Shown: one piece after another, positions 1 through 7,001 of the stretch
Layout: each line of letters starts with the position of its first letter
Numbering within the stretch: position 1 is the stretch's first letter
Source: JAVEVF01 sp034005175
GTDB taxonomy: Bacteria; Actinomycetota; Coriobacteriia; Anaerosomatales; SLCP01
Length of the DNA stretch: 38,223 nt
NCBI GenBank assembly: GCA_034005175.1
Contig: JAVEVF010000005.1
Span: 1-38,223, forward strand
Direction of reading: 5' to 3'
Notes under the pieces: generated by a model
Told to the model about the DNA's origin: nothing
The model's database searches: none
The model's input: only the letters and a program-made list of their open reading frames with translations
Translations under genes and position numbers: made by a program

Positions 1-1
1 C

Positions 2-316
2 AACATCCTGGACCCCACCGACCCAGAGGTGCTGGCATCCATCGACATCACCCGCCACAACGCCAAGGCGTCAACGCGCCCGCTGGCGCTGTCCCGGTGC
101 GATGCCTGTGATAAGGTACTCGAAGACACCGAGAAGGCCATCCGGGGCTACGCCAGTGGCGAGAAACTGGGTCTGTGCCGTAAGTGTGCCTCGTATGTGA
201 ACACCAGGGAGGCGATTGACGCCGCCGAGAAGGCAGGCCACACGGTACACAGTCCGGTCATCAACGCCCCCAGCGGTGACTACTACCCTCCGATGGAGGA
301 GGATGAGTATGCGTAG
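2..316 (+). CDS. Zinc-ribbon-like small protein, 5' end outside the window
   Basis: The reading frame is open from the first bases of the window, so the true start probably lies upstream; a GTG at 29 is the first start codon inside. The visible part is about 104 residues. It has two CxxC pairs (CDAC and CRKC) about 25 residues apart, which suggests one structural zinc site. The C-terminus is acidic and ends in MEEDEYA. I do not recognise the family. The next gene starts inside its 3' end (ATG at 309), so it belongs to the rightward operon of small genes ahead of the replication module. The function is unknown; a nucleic-acid or protein-binding role is only inference. Confidence 0.6.
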   Translation, partial: NILDPTDPEVLASIDITRHNAKASTRPLALSRCDACDKVLEDTEKAIRGYASGEKLGLCRKCASYVNTREAIDAAEKAGHTVHSPVINAPSGDYYPPMEEDEYA

Positions 317-527
317 CTTCATCGAGTCCTTCCTGCGTGGCAGTGGGCCGGACGTGGCACTGGGGCTGGTTGCCCTCGCTATCGCCTGGGTCATGGTGCC
401 CATGCTGCTGACCACCCTGTTGCTGATCGTGGTTGGCTGTGTTACAATAGTAGTGTTGCTTGTGGTTGCAATGATGCTCGGCCACAAGCTCATCAACCTG
501 TTCCAGTGGCTTCAGGAGAACACCTGA
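309..527 (+). CDS. Small membrane protein (72 aa)
   Basis: The ATG at 309 follows a good ribosome binding site (GGAGGA at 297-302) and overlaps the end of the upstream gene by 8 bases. The protein begins MRSFIESFLRG. From about residue 16 to 60 it is almost wholly hydrophobic (VALGLVALAIAWVM, then LLTTLLLIVVGCVTIVVLL), enough for two adjacent transmembrane helices. It ends in a short amphipathic tail. The stop codon overlaps the next ATG (TGATG at 525-529), so translation is probably coupled. No family is recognised. It could be an accessory inner-membrane protein acting early in infection; that is inference from position and hydrophobicity. Confidence 0.6.
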   Translation: MRSFIESFLRGSGPDVALGLVALAIAWVMVPMLLTTLLLIVVGCVTIVVLLVVAMMLGHKLINLFQWLQENT

Positions 528-748
528 TGTACGATCTTTCCTCCATCATCAACCGCAACCGTGCTGCTGCATGTGCGGGTGTCCCTGTCAAGGGTGTCGG
601 TGCCGAGGGCATCAAGCCCAAGCCCGTCAACGTGATCCGCCTGTCCGATGGCGTCATCATCGAGACGTGTGACTCTGCCTTCATCGCCTGCTCGAAGTAT
701 CGGCAGGAGCAGAAGGCTGGGCTGGTCAGCGTCGAGGACGCCGAGTAG
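527..748 (+). CDS. Hypothetical protein (73 aa)
   Basis: The ATG at 527 overlaps the preceding stop codon, with AGGAGA about 9 bases upstream. The protein begins MYDLSSIINRNRAAACAGV and continues with a basic/proline stretch (IKPKPVNVIRL) and a charged C-terminus ending VSVEDAE. No motif, signal peptide or membrane helix is visible. It is the last gene before a strong promoter at 757-784, so it ends the first small-gene cluster. I do not recognise it. Confidence 0.55.
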   Translation: MYDLSSIINRNRAAACAGVPVKGVGAEGIKPKPVNVIRLSDGVIIETCDSAFIACSKYRQEQKAGLVSVEDAE

Positions 749-756
749 ACCAGGGC

Positions 757-784
757 TTGACAATCCACCAAACACTGCTACAAT
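757..784 (+). promoter_or_regulatory. Sigma70-type promoter for the primase-helicase operon
   Basis: A consensus -35 TTGACA (757-762) and a -10 TACAAT (779-784, 5 of 6) are separated by 16 bp. They lie in the gap just after the stop at 748 and point at the HNH/primase-helicase operon. The predicted start of transcription, near 791, opens an AT-rich leader of about 105 nt. This is the clearest rightward promoter in the left arm. Confidence 0.8.
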
Positions 785-870
785 ACATATTCAATATATA
801 AATATCAATATGTTTATTGTTTATTGTTTGTTGTATGTTTGTTTATATGTTTGTTTATTTATATATATAT
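785..870 (+). repeat. AT-rich tetranucleotide-like leader (TTTG/ATTG/TTTA)
   Basis: This non-coding stretch between the promoter at 757-784 and the gene at 898 is low-complexity. It is mainly TGTTTATTG-like units from about 810 to 860, then an (AT)n run at 861-870. It contrasts sharply with the GC-rich surroundings and contains almost no C after about 805. As RNA it would be unstructured and U-rich. It is the approximate reverse complement of the CAAA/CAAT leader at 8905-9013. Confidence 0.7.
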
Positions 871-874
871 GCAG

Positions 875-893
875 TGTAACAGTTACACGGAGG
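875..893 (+). promoter_or_regulatory. Palindrome fused to ribosome binding site, copy 1
   Basis: The 13-bp perfect palindrome TGTAACAGTTACA (875-887) is followed by one C and the Shine-Dalgarno GGAGG (889-893), five bases before the ATG at 898. The same arrangement occurs at 5992-6010 before the DNA polymerase, differing only at the central base. Its position suggests an operator or an RNA-level control of translation. No regulator is identified. Confidence 0.6.
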
Positions 894-897
894 TAGC

Positions 898-1371
898 ATG
901 GAAACCTGGAAGCCTGTGGTGGGGTGGGAGGGGCTGTATGAAGTGAGTGACCAAGGGCAGGTAAGATCACGACGCGGTGTACGGAAGACATCCCGGATGC
1001 CCAACGGCTACGAGCGTCTCACCCTACGCCGAAGTGGTAAACCTCACGTGACAGGGCTGGTCCACCGCCTCGTGGCAGAGGCATTCATCCCCAGATCGGC
1101 ACCAGACCTGGAGGTCAATCACAAGAACAACGTGCGGCACGATAACCGAGCCACCAATCTGGAGTGGGTGACACGGAAGCAAAACAATTTGCACGCCTGG
1201 AAGCAGGGCCGGCTCTACCAGCAGAAAGTGACACCAGACAAGCTGGAACAGATCATTCATCTGTACACAGTCGTGGGCCTCACGCAGAAGGATGTCGCAA
1301 TCCAACTGGGTATCTCCCAGTCCCTAGTCTCTCACCTCTTGCGCTCACGAGCAGGTATCTATCATGGGTAA
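898..1371 (+). CDS. NUMOD4/HNH homing endonuclease with C-terminal HTH (157 aa)
   Basis: The N-terminus (WKPVVGWEGLYEVSDQGQVR) is a classic NUMOD4 motif. It is followed by an HNH core with the conserved pattern VHRLVAEAFI, then VNHKNNVRHDNRATNLEWVT and QNNLHA. Residues from about 115 on (KLEQIIHLYTVVGLTQKDVA and ISQSLVSHLL) look like a helix-turn-helix DNA-binding segment. Such free-standing enzymes make a site-specific nick or break and spread their own gene. The start is fixed by GGAGG at 889-893. The 3' end overlaps the primase-helicase start by 8 bases, so it sits inside the replication operon without breaking a gene. The family call is firm; activity and target are not known. Confidence 0.9.
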   Translation: METWKPVVGWEGLYEVSDQGQVRSRRGVRKTSRMPNGYERLTLRRSGKPHVTGLVHRLVAEAFIPRSAPDLEVNHKNNVRHDNRATNLEWVTRKQNNLHAWKQGRLYQQKVTPDKLEQIIHLYTVVGLTQKDVAIQLGISQSLVSHLLRSRAGIYHG

Positions 1372-3052
1372 CCTGCTCCGCATGGGGCCGTGCTCGGTGT
1401 GTGGCAGCAGGGATGCCTTGGCGCACTACGATGACGGGAGCACCTATTGCTTCTCTGGGAAGCACAGGGGCAGGCGGGATACCCAACCCAACCGAAGCTT
1501 CGAACAAGAGGAACTGACAGGTATGATTGAGTTCAAAGATGTGGCCCGCCTTCCGATCCGTGACCTCCCACTGAGGCGGATCGACAAGGCAACGGCTACG
1601 CTGTACGGTGTTCGCTGCGAGGTGGACCCTGAGACGGGGCAGCCGACCGGCTACTACTTCCCACTCCACCGTGACGGTGCGTGCGTGGGCTACCAGTGGA
1701 AGGCAGCGAAGAAGCCGGGTGAGCGGGGCAAGGGTGACACCAGCCGAGTGTATTCCGACCCCGTACGCAAGACGACGGGCTGCCTGCCCTTCGGTGGGCA
1801 CCTGTCCCCGCCGGGTAGCGGGCGCATGGTCATCGTCACCGAGGGTGCCGAGGACTGCATGGCTGCCACCCAGATGCTCAGGGAGAAGGGCAGGAAGTAC
1901 CGTGTCGTCTCCACCTTGGGCACCGATGGCTGGAAGCGCACGCTCGAATACTTTGAGTCGTTCGAGAAGGTGGCCATTGCCTTTGACCAGGATGAGGCGG
2001 GGCGTGAGGCTGCGAAGAAGTTCGCTGCTGCCCTGACACCGGGCAAGGCGGTGCTGGTGCAGTGGCCGGAGAAGTACAACGATCCGAACGCACTGCTCAG
2101 CAACCGCAACGGTGCTGACCTGTTCCTCGACGGCGTGAACAACGCCAAGGCACCGGAGCAGGGCGGCATCATCTACGGTGAGGCGGCGTGGTCGGTCATC
2201 CAGAACTACAGTGAGCCGGAGTACATCCCGTATCCGCCCGAGTTCGAGGTGCTGAACGAGAAGCTGAAGGGCATGCGCCGTGGTGAGATTAGCTTGTGGA
2301 CATCGGGCACTGGCTGCGGCAAGTCAGCGTTCATGCGCCGCATCAAGCAGCACGTGATCCAGAACACCACGTGGCGACTGGGTGACGTGGAACTGGAGGA
2401 GTCGAAGGAGAAGACTATCCGTGCGATCCTTCAGTACCAGGGTCGCAAGCGCCTGAAGGACATGACGCCGGAGGAGAAGCGCGCAGCGTGGGCTGCAACC
2501 TACGGCACCAACCGCCTGTTCACGGTGGACCGTCGTTCCCGCCTGAGCAAGGGTACCTCGCTGCTGTCGCAGATGAAGCACCTGCACTACGGGTACGGGT
2601 GTGACATCATTATGCTCGACCACATCACTCTGGCCCAGGACGAAATGGGTGAGGGTAAGGAAGGGCTGGCTGCGCAGGACAAGATGATGGCGGACCTGCT
2701 GGAACTGGTGGAGTCCACCGGCCTGCACATCGCACTCATCAGCCACCTTCGCAAGAGTGGTGCCGGCGGCAAGTCGTTCGAGGAAGGGGCCATGCCCTCA
2801 CTCGATGACCTGAAGGGCAGCGGCTCGGTGAAGCAGATCGCGTTCGACATCATCGCACTCGGTCGCAACCTCCAGCATGCGGACCCCTACTTCCAGAACG
2901 TGACGAACATGCGCGTGCTGAAGAACCGGGAGGATGGCAACGTCGGTGATGCCGACCGCCTGTTCTACGACAAAGCCACCTACGGGTTCGACAAGGCACG
3001 TGAAGACAATGGCAACGGAGGCGACGACGATGGCGCAGAGCGCGAGTTCTGA
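1364..3052 (+). CDS. DNA primase-helicase (T7 gp4-like, 562 aa)
   Basis: This is a bifunctional replisome protein: an N-terminal primase and a C-terminal hexameric 5'-3' helicase. The zinc-binding region has C10, C13 and C29 but no fourth cysteine at the usual place; H34 may replace it. The TOPRIM fold shows VIVTEGAED (E160) and IAFDQDEAG (D208, D210). The RecA-like helicase shows Walker A SGTGCGKS (K320), Walker B DIIMLDH (D419) and a downstream LKGSGSVKQ motif. The length matches T7 gp4 (566 aa). The tail is acidic and Gly/Asp-rich, as in T7, where it contacts the polymerase. The start overlaps the upstream HNH gene. Function is confident; the altered zinc ligand set is the one oddity. Confidence 0.95.
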   Translation: MGNLLRMGPCSVCGSRDALAHYDDGSTYCFSGKHRGRRDTQPNRSFEQEELTGMIEFKDVARLPIRDLPLRRIDKATATLYGVRCEVDPETGQPTGYYFPLHRDGACVGYQWKAAKKPGERGKGDTSRVYSDPVRKTTGCLPFGGHLSPPGSGRMVIVTEGAEDCMAATQMLREKGRKYRVVSTLGTDGWKRTLEYFESFEKVAIAFDQDEAGREAAKKFAAALTPGKAVLVQWPEKYNDPNALLSNRNGADLFLDGVNNAKAPEQGGIIYGEAAWSVIQNYSEPEYIPYPPEFEVLNEKLKGMRRGEISLWTSGTGCGKSAFMRRIKQHVIQNTTWRLGDVELEESKEKTIRAILQYQGRKRLKDMTPEEKRAAWAATYGTNRLFTVDRRSRLSKGTSLLSQMKHLHYGYGCDIIMLDHITLAQDEMGEGKEGLAAQDKMMADLLELVESTGLHIALISHLRKSGAGGKSFEEGAMPSLDDLKGSGSVKQIAFDIIALGRNLQHADPYFQNVTNMRVLKNREDGNVGDADRLFYDKATYGFDKAREDNGNGGDDDGAEREF

Positions 3053-3302
3053 GATCAACCACCGCATGGCGGAGTACAGCTACAGTATCCAGCCCGTGTG
3101 GGTGCAGGGTGAGGTGCGTTTCATCGTCACCGAACTGCACATGCCGCTGGTGCAGGGGCAGATGCGGAACGATCCGAGGCAGACGACGCAGATCAACGGC
3201 ATCACCAGTGAGTCACAAGCCCAGGATTGCCTCGCCAAGCTGAAGGCCAACCGTCGGCGTTACATCGAGATGTATCTGAAGTATGGAGGGCTGGTACTTT
3301 GA
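3030..3302 (+). CDS. Hypothetical protein (90 aa)
   Basis: The ATG at 3030 has GGAGG at 3017-3021 and overlaps the primase-helicase 3' end by 23 bases; a second ATG at 3066 lacks a ribosome site. The protein begins MAQSASSEINHRMAEYSYSI and has a beta-rich middle (VWVQGEVRFIVTELHMPL) and a basic C-terminal helix (LAKLKANRRRYIEMYLKYGG). No family is recognised. It is probably translated with the primase-helicase, so a role in replication or host takeover is possible but unproven. Confidence 0.6.
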   Translation: MAQSASSEINHRMAEYSYSIQPVWVQGEVRFIVTELHMPLVQGQMRNDPRQTTQINGITSESQAQDCLAKLKANRRRYIEMYLKYGGLVL

Positions 3303-3556
3303 GCACTAATATCCCGCCGCCACGTAGCGGCATCAGCTACAACCGGGCTGAGGCACAGGTCTTCATCGACGCAGGTATTTGGATGACGGGTGGTGGGTAT
3401 ACCTACCGTAACAACAGCATCTATGGGCAGTATCTTGCTGACGGTGACTATCCCGTCAACATCCGGGCGTGTAACGCCATCAATCTGGCTAAGAAAGATG
3501 GGTACTACCCACCCGAGGCGTGGTACATTGCAGAGGAGAACTTCTATGACCTTTAA
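3299..3556 (+). CDS. Hypothetical protein with TTG start (85 aa)
   Basis: The frame has no ATG near its 5' end. A TTG at 3299 overlaps the stop of the previous gene (TTGA) and is preceded by GGAGG at 3285-3289, so it is the likely start. The product begins with STNIPPPRSGISY after the initiator and is rich in Tyr and Gly (GGGYTYRNNSIYGQYLADGD), ending YIAEENFYDL. No known domain is seen. It overlaps the ligase start by 11 bases. The reading frame is credible from position and coupling; the function is unknown. Confidence 0.55.
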   Translation: MSTNIPPPRSGISYNRAEAQVFIDAGIWMTGGGYTYRNNSIYGQYLADGDYPVNIRACNAINLAKKDGYYPPEAWYIAEENFYDL

Positions 3557-4424
3557 ACCGATGCTTGCCGAGACATGTGAGGACATCGAGTTGTTGCAGT
3601 ACCCGGTCATCGCATCACCCAAGCTGGACGGCATCCGCTGTCTGATCGTTGACGGGGTGGCCGTCTCCCGAACACTCAAGCCCATCCGCAACACTGCGGT
3701 GCAGGCATGGGTCAAGGCGAACGCCAACCTACTCAACGGCCTCGACGGTGAGTTGATCTCGGGTGACCACGATGCGACGGTGTTCCAGCGCACGACATCG
3801 GTCGTGATGTCCGCCGATGGCGGGCCGGAGTTCACCTTCTGGGTGTTCGACATCTGGTCGTGTGCCTTCGGGTACAAGGCCCGCATCGCTGCGCTCAAGG
3901 AACTGACGGAGGGTGTCAGCAACATTAAGTTGGTGCCGACACGCACGTGCCGCACGCCGGACGAACTGCGTTCCTTCGAGGAGGCGTGCCTCGCACGTGG
4001 CTTCGAGGGTGTGATGGTGCGCCGGCCTGACGGGGTGTACAAGAACGGGCGCAGCACGTTGAAGGAGGCGCTGCTGCTGAAGATCAAACGGTTCACCGAC
4101 GCCGAGGCCACGGTCATCGGGTGGGGTGAGCGTATGCACAACGAGAACCCGGAGGAACGCGATGCTACCGGAAAGATGGATCGCTCCACTCACCGTGACG
4201 GGCTTCGTCCTGCTGGCGATCTGGGCTACCTGCTCGTCCGAGCCGAGGACGGGACTTGCTTCAAGATTGGCAGTGGTTTCACTGCTGCTCAGCGAGTTGA
4301 ACTTTGGAAGGTGAAGGACAGCTTGATGAACCAGCTCGTGAAGTACAAGTTTTTCGAACAGGGCATGAAGGATGCTCCGAGGTTCCCTGTGTTCTTGGGA
4401 CTGAGGGACAGGGATGATGTGTAA
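3546..4424 (+). CDS. ATP-dependent DNA ligase (292 aa)
   Basis: It joins nicks in duplex DNA through a lysyl-AMP intermediate. Nucleotidyltransferase motif I is SPKLDGIR with nucleophile K26. Downstream are LDGEL (motif III region), FEGVMVR (motif IV) and LLKIKRF (motif V, Lys-rich). A C-terminal OB-fold segment (EATVIGWGER, then FKIGSGFTAAQRVELW) completes a minimal phage ligase, a little shorter than the T7 enzyme (359 aa). The start has AGGAG eight bases upstream and overlaps the previous gene. It fits with the polymerase, exonuclease and primase in Okazaki fragment processing. All key motifs are present. Confidence 0.93.
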   Translation: MTFKPMLAETCEDIELLQYPVIASPKLDGIRCLIVDGVAVSRTLKPIRNTAVQAWVKANANLLNGLDGELISGDHDATVFQRTTSVVMSADGGPEFTFWVFDIWSCAFGYKARIAALKELTEGVSNIKLVPTRTCRTPDELRSFEEACLARGFEGVMVRRPDGVYKNGRSTLKEALLLKIKRFTDAEATVIGWGERMHNENPEERDATGKMDRSTHRDGLRPAGDLGYLLVRAEDGTCFKIGSGFTAAQRVELWKVKDSLMNQLVKYKFFEQGMKDAPRFPVFLGLRDRDDV

Positions 4425-4770
4425 CATGGAGGACTATCACGAGTGCAGACTGAAGACCCCGGACGGAACTGTCGCCACCTTCGGGTGGAGCACGACAGAC
4501 TACGTGGCCTGCATGACGCAGCTCCGTCGATGGTCGAAGCGTCGCTCGGACGACAAGTTCCGGGCCGAGCTGCCCGAGGCGCTGCATGCTATGTGTGCGC
4601 TGGCTCACAACGAGGCCAGCCACAGGCTGTCAGGTTGTCTGCTCAGCGACGTGGGTGCCATCCATGAAGCTGTCCACTACCTGCACCTCACCGATGAGCC
4701 GCTGGTTACACGGCGGCGTGTGCAGGCTGCCGTCACCCATTTCCTCAACAAGCTGGAGGCTGAACGCTAA
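4414..4770 (+). CDS. Hypothetical protein (118 aa)
   Basis: The start is either of two adjacent ATGs (4414, 4417), overlapping the ligase 3' end; a GAGGG lies upstream of 4414. The protein is mostly alpha-helical, with a beta-like N-terminus (CRLKTPDGTVATFGWST) and helices such as YVACMTQLRRWSKRRSDDKF and HAMCALAHNEASHRL. No membrane segment or catalytic motif is visible. Its last base is the first base of the next ATG. It lies between the two ligase-type genes, so it may serve nucleic-acid metabolism, but I do not recognise it. Confidence 0.6.
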   Translation: MMCNMEDYHECRLKTPDGTVATFGWSTTDYVACMTQLRRWSKRRSDDKFRAELPEALHAMCALAHNEASHRLSGCLLSDVGAIHEAVHYLHLTDEPLVTRRRVQAAVTHFLNKLEAER

Positions 4771-5429
4771 TGATTGAACACCCGAAGTACCCGAAGATTC
4801 CCCGATTTGAGAAGTTGGTCTGGTCCATCACCGAGAAGATTGACGGCACCAATGGCATCGTGCACATCGTGCCTTGCCTACCGGACGGCACCCGTGACGG
4901 CGTATACCTACGGGACGCCGGCTGCGTCTCCATCGTCGGCGGCCCCACTGAGGGCGAAGACTTTGCCGTCTTCGCCGGCAGCCGTGCGCGATGGCTCCAG
5001 CCGGGCAAGCAGACGGACAACTACGGCTTCGCCCAGTGGGTAGTGGACAACGCCGCCGAGCTGGTGTCCCTGCTTGGGCCGGGTACACACTATGGAGAAT
5101 GGTGGGGCGCTGGCATCCAGCGCCGCTACGACCAGCAGGAGAAGCGGTTTAGTCTGTTCGCACCGTGGCGCTACCCGCACATCCCGGAGGCACGTGACCA
5201 CGACGCTGGCGGCTGCATCGTGAGCAAGGTGCCGCTCCTCGACATCGGCAGTGACCTGGTCCGCCTGGACACAGCAGTGAAGCTGTGGACTGCCCTCCTC
5301 CTTCGTGACGGCAGCATCGCCGCACCGGGCTACCCGAACCCCGAGGGACTGGTAGTCACCATCGGCGACAAGAACCACAAGGTCATCATCAACGCTGGAG
5401 ACAAGTCGCTGTCACGGGATGGTGCGTGA
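4770..5429 (+). CDS. RNA-ligase-family nucleotidyltransferase (219 aa)
   Basis: Motif I reads TEKIDGTNG, with K23 as the predicted AMP-accepting lysine; the KxDGTN form is typical of Rnl2-type RNA ligases. A motif III/IIIa-like segment (YGEWWGAGIQRRY, FSLFAPWRY) and motif IV (PEGLVV) follow, and a Lys-bearing C-terminal strand (DKNHKVIINAGDK) could be motif V. The protein is short and has no obvious extra C-terminal domain. The start overlaps the previous stop (TAATG). Phage RNA ligases often repair host-cleaved tRNA. No partner polynucleotide kinase is in the window, so that role is inference. Confidence 0.8.
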   Translation: MIEHPKYPKIPRFEKLVWSITEKIDGTNGIVHIVPCLPDGTRDGVYLRDAGCVSIVGGPTEGEDFAVFAGSRARWLQPGKQTDNYGFAQWVVDNAAELVSLLGPGTHYGEWWGAGIQRRYDQQEKRFSLFAPWRYPHIPEARDHDAGGCIVSKVPLLDIGSDLVRLDTAVKLWTALLLRDGSIAAPGYPNPEGLVVTIGDKNHKVIINAGDKSLSRDGA

Positions 5430-5530
5430 TGGGCAGCTTCCTGCTTGTGGGCCTCATCTTCGGCGTGGTATACTGGGTGGTACACAAGGGAGGTGATGAC
5501 GACTTCCCCGATATCGGAGGTGTAGTATGA
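5429..5530 (+). CDS. Very small membrane protein (33 aa)
   Basis: The ATG at 5429 overlaps the stop of the RNA-ligase gene (TGATG), and the stop overlaps the next ATG. The 33-residue product is MGSFLLVGLIFGVVYWVV followed by HKGGDDDFPDIGGVV: one hydrophobic helix of about 16 residues and a short acidic tail. Double start/stop coupling supports it as real, although it is below the usual length cutoff. The function is unknown; it is perhaps an inner-membrane microprotein. Confidence 0.5.
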   Translation: MGSFLLVGLIFGVVYWVVHKGGDDDFPDIGGVV

Positions 5531-5706
5531 TTAACATCCAGATTCACGGGGTCATCCGAGTGACCTGGACACCACCCAAGGACCGGGCCAACCCCAACGA
5601 ACCGAAGGTCCTCGTGGTCGAGACATTGACGGGGACTCAGGAGATCACACTGTTCCTGGCTCGACCCGAGCGGGCACCGGAGAAGCCGGCCGAACCATCG
5701 GCTTGA
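5527..5706 (+). CDS. Hypothetical protein (59 aa)
   Basis: The ATG at 5527 overlaps the stop of the 33-aa gene and has GGAGG at 5516-5520. The product begins MINIQIHGVIRVTWTPPKD and contains two beta-like stretches (PKVLVVETLTGTQEITLFLA). It ends in a Pro/Glu-rich tail (PERAPEKPAEPSA). No family is recognised. It ends this run of coupled genes; the following 33 bases hold a small hairpin before the next gene. Confidence 0.55.
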   Translation: MINIQIHGVIRVTWTPPKDRANPNEPKVLVVETLTGTQEITLFLARPERAPEKPAEPSA

Positions 5707-5739
5707 ATGAATTGTTAGCCGCAAGGCTACGGAGGAACG

Positions 5740-5952
5740 ATGAAAAAGAACTACGTGGTTACTTACCACGCTACCTGCACGGTTGTTGTCTGCGGTGCTG
5801 AATCTGAAGACGATGCGTTTGAGATTGCGGAGGATGAAGCGCGCTTCGGCGATTGCGAAATAGTCGATGTGACGCTGTATGAAGTCACCGACAAGCGAGA
5901 GCTAGAAAGGGAAATCAGGCACGCAAACCGCGTGGCGCGAGATGACACCTAA
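5740..5952 (+). CDS. Small acidic protein (70 aa)
   Basis: A strong ribosome site (GGAGGA at 5731-5736) precedes the ATG. A small hairpin with a GCAA loop (stem 5716-5720 with 5725-5729) lies just upstream. The sequence MKKNYVVTYHATCTVVVCGA, then ESEDDAFEIAEDEA and EIVDVTLYEVTD, suggests a beta-alpha-beta fold; it ends with a charged helix. Codon use and base composition are less GC-rich than its neighbours, which may mean a recent arrival. No family is assigned. A small hairpin (about 5965-5984) and the palindrome at 5992 follow. Confidence 0.6.
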   Translation: MKKNYVVTYHATCTVVVCGAESEDDAFEIAEDEARFGDCEIVDVTLYEVTDKRELEREIRHANRVARDDT

Positions 5953-5991
5953 AACCTGAATTAAGCCGCGCCGAAGGCGTCGGCTGCCTGA

Positions 5992-6010
5992 TGTAACTGT
6001 TACACGGAGG
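5992..6010 (+). promoter_or_regulatory. Palindrome fused to ribosome binding site, copy 2
   Basis: TGTAACTGTTACA (5992-6004) is a perfect 13-bp palindrome apart from its unpaired centre. It is followed by C and GGAGG (6006-6010), five bases before the polymerase ATG at 6015. Apart from its central base it matches the element at 875-893. A one-mismatch relative (TGCAACTGTTACA) lies at 38063-38075. Confidence 0.6.
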
Positions 6011-6014
6011 CAAT

Positions 6015-7001
6015 ATGAAGCGTGCTAAGTTCGACGTTGAGACCAATGGGCTACTCGGGTCGGTGACTAAGGCCCACGTGCTGTGCGTCAAGGTTGGCAA
6101 CGAGAAGCGCAAGTGGACGGGTGATGACATCCCGAAGGGGCTGAAGTTCCTGGACACGTGCGACCAGATCGTCGCCCATAATGCCATCGGGTTCGATCTC
6201 ATGGCACTGTGGATGCTCTACCGATGGGTGCCAAAGGCGGAAGTGGTGGATACCCTCACCCTGTCCTGCCTCGTGCATCCCGACATCTTCGGTGGGCACA
6301 GCCTGGATGAGTGGGGCAAGCGGCTCGGGGAGCCGAAGCTAGACTATAAGCAGGCGTACATCGACTGGCGCAAGGCCGATGACGCAGCCTACAAGTACAG
6401 CGACGGCGACGAGTGGGTCGAGTGCAACCCCGTGATGGAGGACTACTGCGAGCAGGATGTCGAGGTTCTCGACAAGCTCGACCGTGCCCTCCAGGCGGAC
6501 ATGAAGGGGTGGGACCGGTCTGCTGCTGCTGCGAAGATGGAGCACCAGTTTGCCAAGGACTTCGCACGTCAGGCATGGCGTGGTGTGTACATCGACAAGC
6601 CCCACACCGAGAAGCTGCTGGCCGATATTGAGGCGCAAATGTCCTCCATTGAGAGTACAGTTGAGCCACTGCTACCCACCCGTGAAGGCACCAAGGGTGA
6701 ACTGAAGTCGGCACGGCCACCGAAGCTGTGCTTCAAGAAGGACGGGCAGCCCACCGCTGCCACCACCAACTGGTTCGACAAGCTGGAGCAGACGGACAAC
6801 GGTGGGTGGCAGGGATATAAGTTTGGCCAGTGGCACCGCCTGCCAACGCCGATGGAGGAAGATGGAACGGAGCGCAAGCCACTCATCACCCAGTTCCCCA
6901 TGACGCTGAAGGATCAGGCCGACCTGAAGTCGTGGCTGATGAGGGGTGGTCCGACAAAGGCAGCCATAGAACACTATGACAAGGTTGAGTGGAGAGATTG
7001 A
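6015..7001 (+). CDS. Family A DNA polymerase, N-terminal half (3'-5' exonuclease; 328 aa)
   Basis: This half carries the proofreading exonuclease. Exo I is FDVETNGLL (D7, E9), Exo II is AHNAIGFDLMALW, and Exo III is YCEQDVEVLD (Y144, D148). After the exonuclease comes the start of the thumb region (YIDKPHTEKLLADIEAQM). It ends with TGA at 6999-7001, overlapping the ATG of an HNH gene, and the rest of the polymerase resumes at 7525. Together the halves are 702 aa, against 704 aa for T7 polymerase. All exonuclease residues are present, so the split looks recent or tolerated. The start is fixed by GGAGG at 6006-6010. Confidence 0.93.
   Translation: MKRAKFDVETNGLLGSVTKAHVLCVKVGNEKRKWTGDDIPKGLKFLDTCDQIVAHNAIGFDLMALWMLYRWVPKAEVVDTLTLSCLVHPDIFGGHSLDEWGKRLGEPKLDYKQAYIDWRKADDAAYKYSDGDEWVECNPVMEDYCEQDVEVLDKLDRALQADMKGWDRSAAAAKMEHQFAKDFARQAWRGVYIDKPHTEKLLADIEAQMSSIESTVEPLLPTREGTKGELKSARPPKLCFKKDGQPTAATTNWFDKLEQTDNGGWQGYKFGQWHRLPTPMEEDGTERKPLITQFPMTLKDQADLKSWLMRGGPTKAAIEHYDKVEWRD

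Noticed and set aside
421..449. Promoter-like pair (TTGCTG, 17 bp, TACAAT) inside the small membrane gene
   Set aside because: The -35 matches only 3 of 6 positions; too weak to list.
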